A DNA stretch of 64,000 nucleotides from Actinobacteria bacterium IMCC26103 (GTDB lineage Bacteria; Actinomycetota; Actinomycetes; Nanopelagicales; Nanopelagicaceae). This document shows positions 8,242 to 17,131 of the stretch, one piece after another. The notes under the pieces were generated by a model. It saw only the letters and a program-made list of their open reading frames with translations. It had not been told where the DNA came from and did no database searches. A program made the translations under genes and the position numbers. Each line of letters begins with the position of its first letter. Positions within the stretch are counted from its first letter, which is position 1. The DNA is taken from positions 930,001 through 994,000 of the forward strand of contig CP015604.1 in NCBI GenBank assembly GCA_002284875.1. Direction: 5' to 3'.

Positions 8242-8763
8242 ATGGTTGATCCAACACCTGGAATGCCAGATCGTTGGGCGCGCCTGTGGGCGCCGCATCG
8301 TATGGAGTATTTAAAAGGCGAGAATCGTCCGTTGGGCGATAACGACGTCAGCTGTCCATTCTGTCGTGTCCCAACCTTGGATGATCAAGCAGGTTTGATC
8401 GTGGCGCGAGGAAATACTGCCTACGTTGTAATGAATCTATATCCATATAACGCGGGCCATCTCTTGATCTGCGCTTATCGCCACGTTGCTGATTTAACTG
8501 ACTTAACTAAAGAAGAACGTGATGAGATCTCTGAAATGACTGCACATGCCATGGTTACCTTACGTAAAGTTTCCTCGCCCGCAGGCTTTAACTTAGGAAT
8601 GAATCAAGGCGCTATTTCAGGTGCGGGCGTGGCCGAACATATCCATCAACATGTGGTGCCGCGTTGGTCGGGAGATGCCAACTTTATGCCGCTAATTGGT
8701 CAAACAAAAGTTATGCCAGTTCTACTTTCTCAGACACGAGATGAGCTAGCTGCCGCCTGGTAA
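8242..8763 (+). CDS. HIT-family hydrolase (AP4A phosphorylase-like)
   Basis: The 173-residue protein carries the histidine triad HIHQH (133-137) followed by VVP, the catalytic signature of HIT nucleotide hydrolases and transferases. A CPFC pair (38-41) in the N-terminal part can bind zinc with downstream histidines, as in the mycobacterial diadenosine tetraphosphate phosphorylase family encoded at the same position beside pgsA1. It probably cleaves dinucleoside polyphosphates. It starts two bases after the thrS stop, so the two are co-transcribed. The family link to AP4A is known for the mycobacterial neighbour; activity here is inferred. Confidence 0.88.
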   Translation: MVDPTPGMPDRWARLWAPHRMEYLKGENRPLGDNDVSCPFCRVPTLDDQAGLIVARGNTAYVVMNLYPYNAGHLLICAYRHVADLTDLTKEERDEISEMTAHAMVTLRKVSSPAGFNLGMNQGAISGAGVAEHIHQHVVPRWSGDANFMPLIGQTKVMPVLLSQTRDELAAAW

Positions 8764-8769
8764 AAGACT

Positions 8770-9342
8770 TTATTGCAACTGATCAATATAACTTTTCACG
8801 ATATCGATACCTATGCCATTGGATACGACGATAGGTATCGCCGGAAATAGTAAGCCAGCTGCGAAAGCTCCCTCACCAGCACCAGCAATATCTTCCAAAT
8901 ACTCTTCGCGAAATTCGGCGACCATTTCTTCATGCTCATGCTCGCCGACAGAAACAGTCGGGGGGTTTGTGCTGTAGTCGAGTATTTGCAAATCACTTAA
9001 AGAAATCAAGGCAATTGGACTGCCGGTTTCAGAGTGCAATACTAAATAAGGTGTGACCAATTGATCGAATACACGATTGGCTAACATGATCGCATCTTCA
9101 AAATCAGCGTCACTTCCTTCTAGTTCATTAACAACAACTAGTCGAGGCAGTTGATAATCACTTAAAGCTTGCCATTGATCAATCGTGTCTTGGTCGATTC
9201 CTGCCGCAGGATTAATTGCAAATATCGCAAGATCAGAATCGGAGATCACTTCGCTCGCCACCTGTGCGCTAAACAAATTAGCGATCGCCTGCGGTTGGGC
9301 CGAGACATGTCCGTATACGTGGATACGTTTAAGAGAACTCAC
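8770..9342 (-). CDS. EF-G GTPase-domain-like protein lacking the P-loop
   Basis: The 190-residue protein is not a standard annotated gene, but its layout mirrors the G domain of elongation factor G. GHVSAQPQA (11-19) sits where the GHxxxGKT P-loop should be. AIFAINPAAGIDQDT (39-53) matches the DAxxGVxxQT region. PRLVVVNELE (66-75) replaces PRxxFVNKMD, and DADFEDAI resembles the ADFxxxV segment. The EEYLE stretch and PAIPIVVSNGIGIDIV (167-182) match the YLE and PVxxGSAxxxxGI regions. The nucleotide-binding lysine and the NKxD motif are both lost, so GTP binding is unlikely. Start is GTG at 9342. It is convergent with the HIT gene and divergent from pgsA. Function unknown. Confidence 0.7.
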   Translation of the reverse strand: MSSLKRIHVYGHVSAQPQAIANLFSAQVASEVISDSDLAIFAINPAAGIDQDTIDQWQALSDYQLPRLVVVNELEGSDADFEDAIMLANRVFDQLVTPYLVLHSETGSPIALISLSDLQILDYSTNPPTVSVGEHEHEEMVAEFREEYLEDIAGAGEGAFAAGLLFPAIPIVVSNGIGIDIVKSYIDQLQ

Positions 9343-9349
9343 AGGCGTC

Positions 9350-9355
9350 AGAATA
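9350..9355 (-). promoter_or_regulatory. Candidate -10 box for the leaderless EF-G-like gene
   Basis: On the minus strand TATTCT ends seven bases before the GTG at 9342, matching TANNNT at the spacing expected for a leaderless transcript. Confidence 0.4.
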
Positions 9356-9381
9356 GGTGAATTTCCGCCCTTGAGCCTACG

Positions 9382-9984
9382 ATGGTGGCGATGTTAAGCG
9401 CCTCTTTAAAGCCAGCCGTAACCCGCGCCATCAATCCACTAGCGCGCGGTGCCCTTCGCATGGGCATAACTCCTAATGCCGTCACATTCACGGGAGCGAT
9501 TGGATTAGTCGCTAGCGCTCTCTATTTCTATCCGCGTCAAGAGTTTTTTATTGGAACTTTACTTATCGTTTTCTTTGCCCTGAGCGATCTCTTTGATGGT
9601 GCGATGGCGCGAATCTCACACGCTGGAGCAAGTCGCTGGGGTGGATTCCTGGATTCAACGATTGATCGCATAACAGATTCTGCAATATTGCTCGGTTTAT
9701 GTGTTGCGCTAATTAATAGTAATGATCCTCTGGTTCCTGTTGCCCTTGGTGCGCTAGTTGCAGGGACTTTAGTTCCCTATATTCGGGCAAAAGCGGAATC
9801 ACTTGGAATCGAATGCTCGGGTGGTATTGCTGAACGCACAGAGCGTCTCATCATCGCCCTGACGGCAATAGGTTTTGAAGGGCTAGGTATCCCATATGCA
9901 CTTGCAATTGGGGTTTGGCTACTTTTAGCCCTTGGGGCGATAACGGCTGTACAACGGATATTGATCGTTAAGGCGGCGTTGTAA
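9382..9984 (+). CDS. pgsA: CDP-alcohol phosphatidyltransferase, probable phosphatidylinositol phosphate synthase
   Basis: The 200-residue membrane protein has the full CDP-alcohol phosphotransferase motif: D69xxDG, AR at 76-77, Gly87, Asp91 and Asp95, set at the end of a membrane helix. Several further helices follow. In actinobacteria the enzyme between the HIT gene and the PIM acyltransferase joins CDP-diacylglycerol to inositol-1-phosphate, the first step toward phosphatidylinositol and PIM lipids. That specificity is inferred from position, because the motif alone does not tell inositol phosphate from glycerol phosphate. The ATG at 9382 is followed by another at 9391; neither has a strong ribosome binding site. 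It starts 39 bases from the divergent EF-G-like gene. Confidence 0.88.
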   Translation: MVAMLSASLKPAVTRAINPLARGALRMGITPNAVTFTGAIGLVASALYFYPRQEFFIGTLLIVFFALSDLFDGAMARISHAGASRWGGFLDSTIDRITDSAILLGLCVALINSNDPLVPVALGALVAGTLVPYIRAKAESLGIECSGGIAERTERLIIALTAIGFEGLGIPYALAIGVWLLLALGAITAVQRILIVKAAL

Positions 9985-9988
9985 AGCA

Positions 9989-10879
9989 ATGAACTTGGAC
10001 CATCTTGTAGCTGTTGCATATTTCACGGGCTGGAAGTTGGTTAGAGCCCTACCCGAGAAATTTGCCTACGTCTGCTTCGAACGGATCGGAAGAATCACCT
10101 TGCGCCGCAACGCAGCTCCAATTCAAAGGTTGCGCAGTAATTTGCAACGAGTCTGCCCTGAAAAAGATAACGCTGCCATAGATCAACTGATGGTGGATGC
10201 GGTCTCCTCTTATATGCGTTACTGGTGTGACACATTCAGATCACCGGATTGGTCTAAAGAACGGATAAAAAATACGGTAACGGTTACTCGCGAAGAGCTG
10301 CTAACCGAACCGATGCGCGATGGTCGCGGAGTCGTAATCTCACTGCCTCATGCTGGTAATTGGGATCATGCCGGTTCATACTTTTGTGGAATGGGTTTTC
10401 CTCTTGTCACGGTGGCCGAACGGTTAAAACCAGAAGCTCTTTTCAATAAATTTTTAGAGTATCGCCAGAATATGGGAATGGAAGTTCTCGCCCTAGATGG
10501 CAGATCCATGGCGACACTTATGCAACGCGCTAGAGATGGTGCGCTGATTGCTCTGGTAGCAGATCGAGATTTATCACGCAGTGGTATAGATGTAAATTTC
10601 TTTGGTCATCCAGCGCGCATGCCCGCCGGTCCCGCTCTCTTAGCTGTCAGAACTGGGATTCCACTTGTTACGGCCTTTGTTTCATATACGCCCACGGGGA
10701 TTCATGTGGAGTTCAATAGCGTTCCGATTCCTTCGGAAGGCACAGACTCAGAACGAGTTGCGCAAGTAGTTCAAACTTGTGCCGATCATTTTGCGCAAGG
10801 GATCGCTAAAGCTCCGCAAGATTGGCATATGTTGCAAAGAATCTGGATAGATGGCGATTTCCAGGAGCGCAGCGCATGA
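9989..10879 (+). CDS. Lysophospholipid-type acyltransferase, PIM acyltransferase-like
   Basis: The 296-residue protein belongs to the lauroyl/myristoyl (HtrB) acyltransferase family. The catalytic HxxxxD is HAGNWD at 121-126. An ADRDLSRSGIDVNFFG segment and a PAGPALLAVRTGIPL segment are the family's acceptor-binding blocks. In mycobacteria the equivalent gene between pgsA1 and pimA (PatA, Rv2611c) acylates the mannose of PIM, so this is the best guess here, at the inner face of the membrane. It begins four bases after pgsA and its stop overlaps the start of pimA in ATGA, so the three genes form one unit. Confidence 0.85.
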   Translation: MNLDHLVAVAYFTGWKLVRALPEKFAYVCFERIGRITLRRNAAPIQRLRSNLQRVCPEKDNAAIDQLMVDAVSSYMRYWCDTFRSPDWSKERIKNTVTVTREELLTEPMRDGRGVVISLPHAGNWDHAGSYFCGMGFPLVTVAERLKPEALFNKFLEYRQNMGMEVLALDGRSMATLMQRARDGALIALVADRDLSRSGIDVNFFGHPARMPAGPALLAVRTGIPLVTAFVSYTPTGIHVEFNSVPIPSEGTDSERVAQVVQTCADHFAQGIAKAPQDWHMLQRIWIDGDFQERSA

Positions 10880-12054
10880 CTTTAAAAAAGTTACGTATCG
10901 GACTTGTCTGTCCGTATGGATGGGATACCCCGGGTGGGGTTCAGAACCATGTGCGCGATTTAGCTGAGTACTTAATTGCTAAAGGACATTATGTTTCGGT
11001 CCTAGCTCCAGTAATCGATGAAAATGCCATCCCGGATTATGTGACTAGCGCCGGAAAACCAATCTCAATTCCATATAACGGTGCGGTTGCACGCGTCCTG
11101 TTTGGTCCCATTGCATTCTCGCGAGTAAGACATTGGATTACAAACGGCAAGTTCGATCTACTCCACTTACATGAACCGGCAATTCCTTCCATATCTTTAC
11201 TTGCATGTTGGGCTGCCGAAGGGCCACTGGTTGGAACATTCCACGCTGCAGCCAAACGTCAGAAAGCGATATTTGCAATTGGTCCAATCTTGGAACCAGT
11301 TATCGAAAAACTTTCGGCGAGAATTGCGGTAAGCGAGGCCGCGCGCGAGACCCTTACCGAACATTTACAGACCGATGCAGTGGTTGTGCCAAATGGAATC
11401 TATGCCGACCGTTATCGCGATGGCGAAGTTCGTGCGCAATGGAGTGGCAACACCTTAGGTTTTATCGGAAGATTTGAAGAGCCTCGCAAGGGCTTATCTG
11501 TGCTGCTGGAAGCGTTACCAATTATCGCGCGCTTTGCTCCTGATGTTCGAGTCATCGTGGCCGGACCAGGCGATAGTAAAGATTTTGAAGATCAGATCGA
11601 CCCGCAATTGCACCACCGCTTTGAATTCCTTGGGCGTATTAGCGAGAAGGATAAAGCTGACTTCTTATCTTCGGTTGCTTTATACATCGCACCAAATACA
11701 GGCGGTGAATCATTTGGAATCATTCTCGCTGAAGCACTAGCTGGGGGAGCGGCAGTTGTGGCAAGTGATATTCCCGCCTTTGTCTCCCTGCTTGGTAATG
11801 GCGAATACGGTGCGCTCTTTGAGTCCGAAAATCCGCAGGAATTGGCTAAGGTCGTCATAGACCTGTTACGTGAAAAAGATAAGAGGTTGTCGCTGGCTCG
11901 ACGGGGTAAAGAATATGCGCAACGTTTTGATTGGGATGTAGTTGCTGAAAATATTTTCTCTATTTATGAAATGGCCTTGGTCGGCAGCAACGGAATTTCT
12001 CTCTCATCTGAAAATCGCGCTTGGAATCGTTTTCTTGGACGGGAAGGTGATTAA
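10876..12054 (+). CDS. pimA: Phosphatidylinositol alpha-mannosyltransferase-like glycosyltransferase
   Basis: The 392-residue protein is a GT4-family GT-B glycosyltransferase. The N-terminus reads RIGLVCPYGWDTPGGVQNHV, typical of PimA. The C-terminal nucleotide-sugar motif GGESFGIILAEAL has its conserved glutamate at 278. PimA transfers the first mannose from GDP-mannose to phosphatidylinositol. The start is the ATG at 10876, which overlaps the upstream TGA (ATGA); an open extension upstream lies inside the acyltransferase gene. The cluster pgsA-acyltransferase-pimA is the conserved actinobacterial start of PIM biosynthesis. Confidence 0.9.
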   Translation: MTLKKLRIGLVCPYGWDTPGGVQNHVRDLAEYLIAKGHYVSVLAPVIDENAIPDYVTSAGKPISIPYNGAVARVLFGPIAFSRVRHWITNGKFDLLHLHEPAIPSISLLACWAAEGPLVGTFHAAAKRQKAIFAIGPILEPVIEKLSARIAVSEAARETLTEHLQTDAVVVPNGIYADRYRDGEVRAQWSGNTLGFIGRFEEPRKGLSVLLEALPIIARFAPDVRVIVAGPGDSKDFEDQIDPQLHHRFEFLGRISEKDKADFLSSVALYIAPNTGGESFGIILAEALAGGAAVVASDIPAFVSLLGNGEYGALFESENPQELAKVVIDLLREKDKRLSLARRGKEYAQRFDWDVVAENIFSIYEMALVGSNGISLSSENRAWNRFLGREGD

Positions 12055-12558
12055 ATGGAGAGATATTTCTTTTTAGTACTATTCGTCATCTTTGCGCTCT
12101 GGTACTTGTCTTATTCGGCAACTCGTTTGGATCGTTTACACCATCGTGTGGAAACTAGTTGGGCAAACTTGGATGGATTACTGCAACGTCGTGCTGCAGT
12201 GGCTTTAGAGATTGCCAAGAGCGATATCGCCGACCCTGCTTCCTCGCTTCTACTAACTGCAGCAGCACATCAGGCGCGTGATGCTCAGATGAAGACGCGG
12301 TCTCAGGCTGAGAGTGGTTTGTCTGGTGCGTTAGGACTGCTCTTAAATGATGGCCATTTAGTTGAAGGTGTGATCGAGAGAGATTTGCTTCGCGAACTTT
12401 CGGAGCTAACTGACAAGATTCGGATTGCGATTGCGATGCATGTTGATGCTGTAACCCGCACGCAGATGGTGCGAGCCAAGCCAGTCTTTAAGATCTTTAG
12501 ATTAGCCGGACGGGCACCGCTACCTGTTACCTACGAATTCGAAGCTGATGTCCTTTAA
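12055..12558 (+). CDS. LemA-like membrane-anchored protein
   Basis: The 167-residue protein starts with one membrane segment (about residues 4-20) and continues with a charged helical domain. VETSWANLDGLLQRR resembles the conserved helix of LemA proteins (WxxIDxQLxRR), and a C-terminal stretch with HVDAVTRTQMVRAKPVFKIF and a FEA ending fits the same family. The match is distant, so the call is tentative. Mycobacteria have a Nudix gene at this place. The ATG directly follows the pimA stop, and the end overlaps the next gene by 11 bases. A role in the cell envelope is inferred from the membrane anchor and neighbours. Confidence 0.55.
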   Translation: MERYFFLVLFVIFALWYLSYSATRLDRLHHRVETSWANLDGLLQRRAAVALEIAKSDIADPASSLLLTAAAHQARDAQMKTRSQAESGLSGALGLLLNDGHLVEGVIERDLLRELSELTDKIRIAIAMHVDAVTRTQMVRAKPVFKIFRLAGRAPLPVTYEFEADVL

Positions 12559-13591
12559 GAAATTTCTTAAACGCACCGCTGGCTTAGCCTCGATCGCCGT
12601 TGTCGCTATTGCGCTCTTTAATTTTCTACCCTCAGTCAAAGTTGTCACTTTGATTCCTAATTTGGGTAAATCAGAGCCAACTAATTCACTTAGCGGTCGA
12701 GTAGGCAGCGATGGTCCGATCCTGGTTGTGAAGATCGATGACACTCCACCAGCACATCCGCAAGCCGGTTTAGAAGATGCAGATGTTGTTTACATCGAAC
12801 AAGTCGAAGGTGGGCTTACCCGACTTGCAGCGGTTTTTAGTTCCAAAATTCCACAGGTAGTGGGCCCGGTTAGAAGTGCGCGCATTTCAGATATCGAAAT
12901 TCTGCAGCAGTACGGTCGAGTAGCCTTTGCCTATAGCGGTGCACAATCAAAATTGCTGCCAGTTATTGCGGCGGCGAATCTCGAGAACTTAGGTGCGCAA
13001 CGCCAATCACCGGAGATTTACGCAACTGATCCATTGAGGGTTGCACCAACAGCAATGATGCTACAAGCGCGGAAATTGATGACTAACGCTGCAGCGTCAA
13101 AATTACCTATTGCTCAATCTAAACCGATTGGTTGGAGCTTCGGTGATGGACCAGATACCGGGACTGCTGTCGCATCCGTGAAAGTTTCATGGCCAGCTAA
13201 TTCTTACGATGCCACCTGGTCACTGTCGCAAGGGCGTTGGTTGTTGTCACAGAGAGGCGTTCCAGATTTGTCTGCATCTGGATTGCAATTAGGTCCGACT
13301 ACATTTTTGATTCAATTGGTTTCTATTTCACCTTCGGAATATCACGACAAAGTTGGTGGTGTGACTCCATTTAGTCAAACGATTGGAACCGGTACTGGAT
13401 ATGTACTACGTGACGGTCTTGCGATTGCAGCAAATTGGAATAGATCCACCGGTGATCAGGGAACGACTTGGTTTGATAAATCGGGTAAAGAGATCAAATT
13501 TGCTCCAGGTCAGGTTTGGATCGCCTTAACCGATAAAGAGCCGGTTTTCACGCCCAAGGCTGCGGATGCGCCATCGCCCGCCACAAAGTAG
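12548..13591 (+). CDS. DUF3048 (YerB-like) membrane-anchored extracytoplasmic protein
   Basis: The 347-residue protein has a basic N-terminus and a membrane segment (about 10-28), then a large extracytoplasmic domain. The block GPILVVKIDDTPPAHPQAGLEDADVVYIEQVEGGLTR, read in pieces at about 55-90, and PVRSARISDIEILQQYG are characteristic of DUF3048 proteins such as Bacillus YerB. No lipobox cysteine is seen at the N-terminus, unlike many family members annotated as lipoproteins, so it is probably anchored by the helix. Function is unknown. It overlaps the LemA-like gene by 11 bases, so the two may act together at the envelope. Confidence 0.8.
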   Translation: MSFKKFLKRTAGLASIAVVAIALFNFLPSVKVVTLIPNLGKSEPTNSLSGRVGSDGPILVVKIDDTPPAHPQAGLEDADVVYIEQVEGGLTRLAAVFSSKIPQVVGPVRSARISDIEILQQYGRVAFAYSGAQSKLLPVIAAANLENLGAQRQSPEIYATDPLRVAPTAMMLQARKLMTNAAASKLPIAQSKPIGWSFGDGPDTGTAVASVKVSWPANSYDATWSLSQGRWLLSQRGVPDLSASGLQLGPTTFLIQLVSISPSEYHDKVGGVTPFSQTIGTGTGYVLRDGLAIAANWNRSTGDQGTTWFDKSGKEIKFAPGQVWIALTDKEPVFTPKAADAPSPATK

Positions 13592-13640
13592 TATTGGTCT
13601 AATAGTTTTTATATTAAGAGCCAATTTAAGGGAGTAAGTC

Positions 13641-14528
13641 ATGTCAGAGGCAGTCGGCACAGCGCGCGTTAAACGCGGAATGGCAGAGATGCTAAAGGGC
13701 GGCGTCATTATGGATGTCGTAAACGCTGAACAAGCCAAGATTGCACAAGATGCTGGCGCCTGCGCTGTTATGGCGCTAGAGCGCGTACCGGCAGATATTC
13801 GCGCCCAAGGCGGCGTCGCTCGTATGTCTGATCCAGATATGATCGAAAAAATTAAAGCTGCAGTAACAATTCCGGTGATGGCCAAGGCACGTATCGGCCA
13901 TTTCGTTGAAGCACGCATCCTTGAATCACTCGGCGTGGATTACATCGATGAATCTGAAGTTTTGACTCCTGCGGATTATGAAAACCATATCGAAAAGTGG
14001 GATTTCAAAGTTCCTTTCGTATGCGGTGCTACGAATTTGGGTGAGGCGCTACGTCGCATTAACGAAGGCGCAGCGATGATTCGTTCCAAGGGCGAAGCAG
14101 GAACAGGCGATGTATCCAATGCAATGATGCATATGCGCAAAATTGGTGGAGAAATTCGTCGCCTCTCCTCGATGCGCGAGGATGAACTTTATGTGGCAGC
14201 CAAAGAACTTCAGGCTCCCTTTGCACTTGTTAAGGAAGTTGCTGAAACCGGCAAACTTCCAGTCGTACTTTTCACAGCTGGTGGAATCGCAACTCCGGCA
14301 GATGCAGCGTTAATGATGCAGATGGGCGCCGATGGCGTATTTATCGGTTCCGGCATCTTTAAATCGGGAGATCCAGCAACACGTGCAGCAGCTTGCGTTA
14401 AGGCAACTACCTTCTTTGAAGATGCCAAGGTATTGGCAGAGGTATCACGAGGGCTAGGAGATGCGATGGTTGGAATTAACGTTGCAGACTTACCTGCACC
14501 TCATCGCTTAGCCGAGCGCGGCTGGTAG
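13641..14528 (+). CDS. pdxS: Pyridoxal 5'-phosphate synthase subunit PdxS
   Basis: The 295-residue TIM barrel is strongly conserved. The phosphate and ribose-5-phosphate site includes Asp25 in VIMDV, the Schiff-base lysine Lys82 in MAKARIGHF, and the second lysine Lys150 in [11 protein letters not shown]. With PdxT it makes PLP from ribose-5-phosphate, glyceraldehyde-3-phosphate and glutamine-derived ammonia, forming a 12+12 complex in the cytoplasm. The ATG has GGGAG about eight bases upstream. It follows a 49-base spacer after the DUF3048 gene and is paired with pdxT 13 bases downstream. Confidence 0.98.
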   Translation: MSEAVGTARVKRGMAEMLKGGVIMDVVNAEQAKIAQDAGACAVMALERVPADIRAQGGVARMSDPDMIEKIKAAVTIPVMAKARIGHFVEARILESLGVDYIDESEVLTPADYENHIEKWDFKVPFVCGATNLGEALRRINEGAAMIRSKGEAGTGDVSNAMMHMRKIGGEIRRLSSMREDELYVAAKELQAPFALVKEVAETGKLPVVLFTAGGIATPADAALMMQMGADGVFIGSGIFKSGDPATRAAACVKATTFFEDAKVLAEVSRGLGDAMVGINVADLPAPHRLAERGW

Positions 14529-14534
14529 TAATTT
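14529..14534 (+). promoter_or_regulatory. Candidate -10 box for leaderless pdxT
   Basis: TAATTT begins on the base after the pdxS stop codon and ends seven bases before the pdxT ATG. It would allow separate leaderless expression of the glutaminase subunit. Confidence 0.35.
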
Positions 14535-14541
14535 ACTTTCG

Positions 14542-15135
14542 ATGAAGATCGGTGTTCTTGCGCTGCAAGGCGATTTCCGTGAACATATCCAGGCCGCCAA
14601 GGCATCAGGTCATGCCGCTTTAACAGTACGCAGACCGGAAGAGTTAGATGAAGTAGATGCCTTGATATTGCCTGGTGGCGAATCGACAACAATTGCGCAG
14701 TTAGCTCAAACTTTCGATCTCTTTCTTCCAATCAGGAAGCGAATTGCTGCAGGTATGCCGGTTTACGGCTCATGCGCTGGAATGATTTTGCTAGCAGATC
14801 GGATAGTCGATGGCGCCGCCGGTCAAGAGACATTCGGCGGGATAGATATGACCGTTCGTCGAAATGCATTTGGTCGTCAAGTTGACTCTTTTGAAAGCGA
14901 TTTAACTTTTAATCAGGAACTTCTTCGTGCTGTCTTTATCCGGGCTCCGTGGGTAGAAGAAGTAAGTCAAAAAGTTGAAATCTTGGCAGATGTTCAAGGA
15001 AGCGATGGCAAACGCCATGCAGTAGCAGTGCGCCAAGGTTCGCTATTGGCCACATCGTTCCATCCAGAATTGACAGGGGATTTACGCGTGCATCGCTACT
15101 TCTTTGATCAAGTCTGTGCCGGCGCGATAAAGTAG
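14542..15135 (+). CDS. pdxT: Pyridoxal 5'-phosphate synthase glutaminase subunit PdxT
   Basis: The 197-residue class I glutamine amidotransferase has the nucleophile Cys78 in YGSCAG and the catalytic pair His174 and Glu176 in [16 protein letters not shown] near 44-50 and the RAPW segment near 135 are PdxT-specific. It releases ammonia from glutamine and passes it to PdxS. Location immediately after pdxS confirms the pairing. Confidence 0.97.
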   Translation: MKIGVLALQGDFREHIQAAKASGHAALTVRRPEELDEVDALILPGGESTTIAQLAQTFDLFLPIRKRIAAGMPVYGSCAGMILLADRIVDGAAGQETFGGIDMTVRRNAFGRQVDSFESDLTFNQELLRAVFIRAPWVEEVSQKVEILADVQGSDGKRHAVAVRQGSLLATSFHPELTGDLRVHRYFFDQVCAGAIK

Positions 15136-15186
15136 CCCCATTGCAAAAGCTCCAAATCCGATCCCAGTTTGATTGAGGTGTTTTAA

Positions 15187-15939
15187 ATGTCCGGCCATTC
15201 CAAGTGGGCAACGACAAAGCATAAAAAAGCGGTCATCGATAGCCGACGCGCTAAGAATTTCGCTAAGCTAATTAAGGCGATTGAAGTTGCATCACGCAAC
15301 GGTGGACCTGATGTTGATGGCAATCCAACTTTATTTGATGCAATTGCTAAAGCTAAGAAGAATTCCATGCCCGCTGACAATATTGATCGCGCGGTAAAAC
15401 GTGGTGCAGGTCTTGAATCTGGTGGAGCTGACTGGCAGACGATTATGTATGAAGGCTACGGTCCAAATGGCGTTGCCATCATGATCGAATGTCTATCTGA
15501 TAATCGCAATCGCGCCGCCTCTGAAGTTCGCGTTGCTGTAACTCGCAATGGTGGATCAATGGCCGATCCAGGTTCAGTTGCCTATCTTTTCAATCGCAAG
15601 GGCGTAATTATTGTTAATAAGGTTGCGGGCGTGACTGAAGAGAGGATTTTGGAAGCAGTTCTTGAAGCTGGCGCGGAAGAAGTAAATGATCTCGGGGATT
15701 CCTTTGAAGTAGTTTGCGAAGCAAGTGATCTGGTAACAGCTCGAACCGCACTGCAGACAGCAGGCATCGATTACGAATCCGCCGATTCATCGTTCCTGCC
15801 TTCTATGACTATTCCGCTTGATGCAGAGGGCGCTACCAAGGTATTTGAACTTATCGATGCGATTGAAGAGTTAGATGATGTGCAGAATGTATTCAGTAAC
15901 TTCGATGTCTCCGATGAAGTTATGGCGAGCCTTTCCTAA
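15187..15939 (+). CDS. yebC: YebC/PmpR-family DNA-binding regulatory protein
   Basis: The 250-residue protein begins [13 protein letters not shown], the hallmark of the YebC/TACO1 family, followed by [11 protein letters not shown] and the [10 protein letters not shown] segment. Family members act as transcriptional regulators or help ribosomes at difficult sequences such as polyproline; which role applies here is not known. GAGG precedes the ATG by nine bases. It lies directly upstream of ruvC, as in most actinobacteria. Confidence 0.95.
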   Translation: MSGHSKWATTKHKKAVIDSRRAKNFAKLIKAIEVASRNGGPDVDGNPTLFDAIAKAKKNSMPADNIDRAVKRGAGLESGGADWQTIMYEGYGPNGVAIMIECLSDNRNRAASEVRVAVTRNGGSMADPGSVAYLFNRKGVIIVNKVAGVTEERILEAVLEAGAEEVNDLGDSFEVVCEASDLVTARTALQTAGIDYESADSSFLPSMTIPLDAEGATKVFELIDAIEELDDVQNVFSNFDVSDEVMASLS

Positions 15940-15958
15940 CAGCGCGCACTTGGCGTCG

Positions 15959-15964
15959 TAGGCT
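15959..15964 (+). promoter_or_regulatory. Candidate -10 box for leaderless ruvC
   Basis: TAGGCT matches TANNNT and ends eight bases before the ruvC ATG at 15973. A GAGG at 15967-15970 is only two bases from the ATG, too close for a normal Shine-Dalgarno site. Confidence 0.35.
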
Positions 15965-15972
15965 GTGAGGTT

Positions 15973-16527
15973 ATGAGCCAACGAGAAATCCGAGTCCTGG
16001 GAGTAGACCCAGGTCTGACTCGTTGCGGTGTTGGCGTAATTGAAGGCGCTCCCGGTTCGCAACTTCGTCTTATAAATGTAGGCGTAATCCTGACCCCCAG
16101 CACAACGGCTTTAGAACTCCGCCTTCTGCAATTGGAGCGCGAGCTAACGCAATGGATTGAAGATAATCGTCCAGATGTAGTTGCAGTCGAACGAGTCTTC
16201 TCGCAGCACAATGTCCGAACCGTTATGGGAACTGGCCAAGCCGCTGGTATTGCGTTACTTGTTGCAGCTCGCGCTGGAATTCCAGTTGTCATGCACACGC
16301 CTAGTGAAGTCAAGGCAGCAGTAACCGGATCAGGTCGCGCCAATAAAGTGCAAGTTGCGGAAATGGTTAAACGATTGCTGGCGCTAAAAGAGATTCCTAA
16401 ACCAGTCGACAGCACCGATGCGCTGGCGCTTGCGATCTGTCATATCTGGCGCGGCTCTGGTGATTCGAAGTTAGCGGCAGCTGTGATTGCTGAAAAATCT
16501 CGGTTGGCTAAGTTGGTAGGCAAATGA
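15973..16527 (+). CDS. ruvC: Holliday junction resolvase RuvC
   Basis: The 184-residue RNase H-fold nuclease keeps the four acidic catalytic residues: Asp12 in [10 protein letters not shown], Glu72 in AVERVF, and Asp145 and Asp148 in [13 protein letters not shown]. It cuts four-way junctions held by RuvAB. The stop overlaps the ruvA start (ATGA), so ruvC, ruvA and ruvB are translationally linked. Confidence 0.97.
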   Translation: MSQREIRVLGVDPGLTRCGVGVIEGAPGSQLRLINVGVILTPSTTALELRLLQLERELTQWIEDNRPDVVAVERVFSQHNVRTVMGTGQAAGIALLVAARAGIPVVMHTPSEVKAAVTGSGRANKVQVAEMVKRLLALKEIPKPVDSTDALALAICHIWRGSGDSKLAAAVIAEKSRLAKLVGK

Positions 16528-17129
16528 TTTCGCTCATAAACGGCACGGTGCGTTCGCTTACCTCTGATCGCGCAATTGTTGAGGTTGGGGGAGTTGGATT
16601 GTCGATCACCATAACTGCCGGAACTAGCGCGCAGTTAAATATTGGAGCACCCGCGCAGTTCTATACATGTCTAGTTGTCCGTGAAGAATCGCTCACTCTC
16701 TTTGGATTTTTAGATGACGGTGCCCGATCGCTCTTTGAACTTGTGCAGACCGTAAGTGGAATTGGACCAAAAGTAGCGATGTCTATAGTTGCAGCGCTCT
16801 CACCTGGCCAACTTGCCTTAGCGATTGCAAATGAAGATATTTCGGCAATTGAGAAAGTGCCGGGTATTGGTCGCAAAGGTGCGCAACGTTTGATTCTGGA
16901 GCTCAAAGGCAAGTTAACCGATTTCGGTTCTGGCGGTAAGAGTGCACATCATCAACCTGCTTGGCGTGAACAACTTGCCAGTGCGTTAATTTCCTTGGGT
17001 TTTTCTGCCAAAGAATCCGATAGCGCTATAACTAACGTTGTCAATCAGATATCTGAAGAAGGCGGAGATGCCAATTCTGCGGAGTTATCTGATCTCCTTA
17101 AGCGCGCTCTGCAAAAGGGTGGTCGTTAG
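16524..17129 (+). CDS. ruvA: Holliday junction branch migration protein RuvA
   Basis: The 201-residue protein has an OB-fold N-terminal domain (about 1-65), two helix-hairpin-helix motifs ([11 protein letters not shown] near 77-87 and [13 protein letters not shown] near 112-124) and a small C-terminal helical domain that contacts RuvB. It binds four-way junctions and loads RuvB. The ATG overlaps the ruvC stop, and ruvB follows two bases later. Confidence 0.97.
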   Translation: MISLINGTVRSLTSDRAIVEVGGVGLSITITAGTSAQLNIGAPAQFYTCLVVREESLTLFGFLDDGARSLFELVQTVSGIGPKVAMSIVAALSPGQLALAIANEDISAIEKVPGIGRKGAQRLILELKGKLTDFGSGGKSAHHQPAWREQLASALISLGFSAKESDSAITNVVNQISEEGGDANSAELSDLLKRALQKGGR

Positions 17130-17131
17130 TT

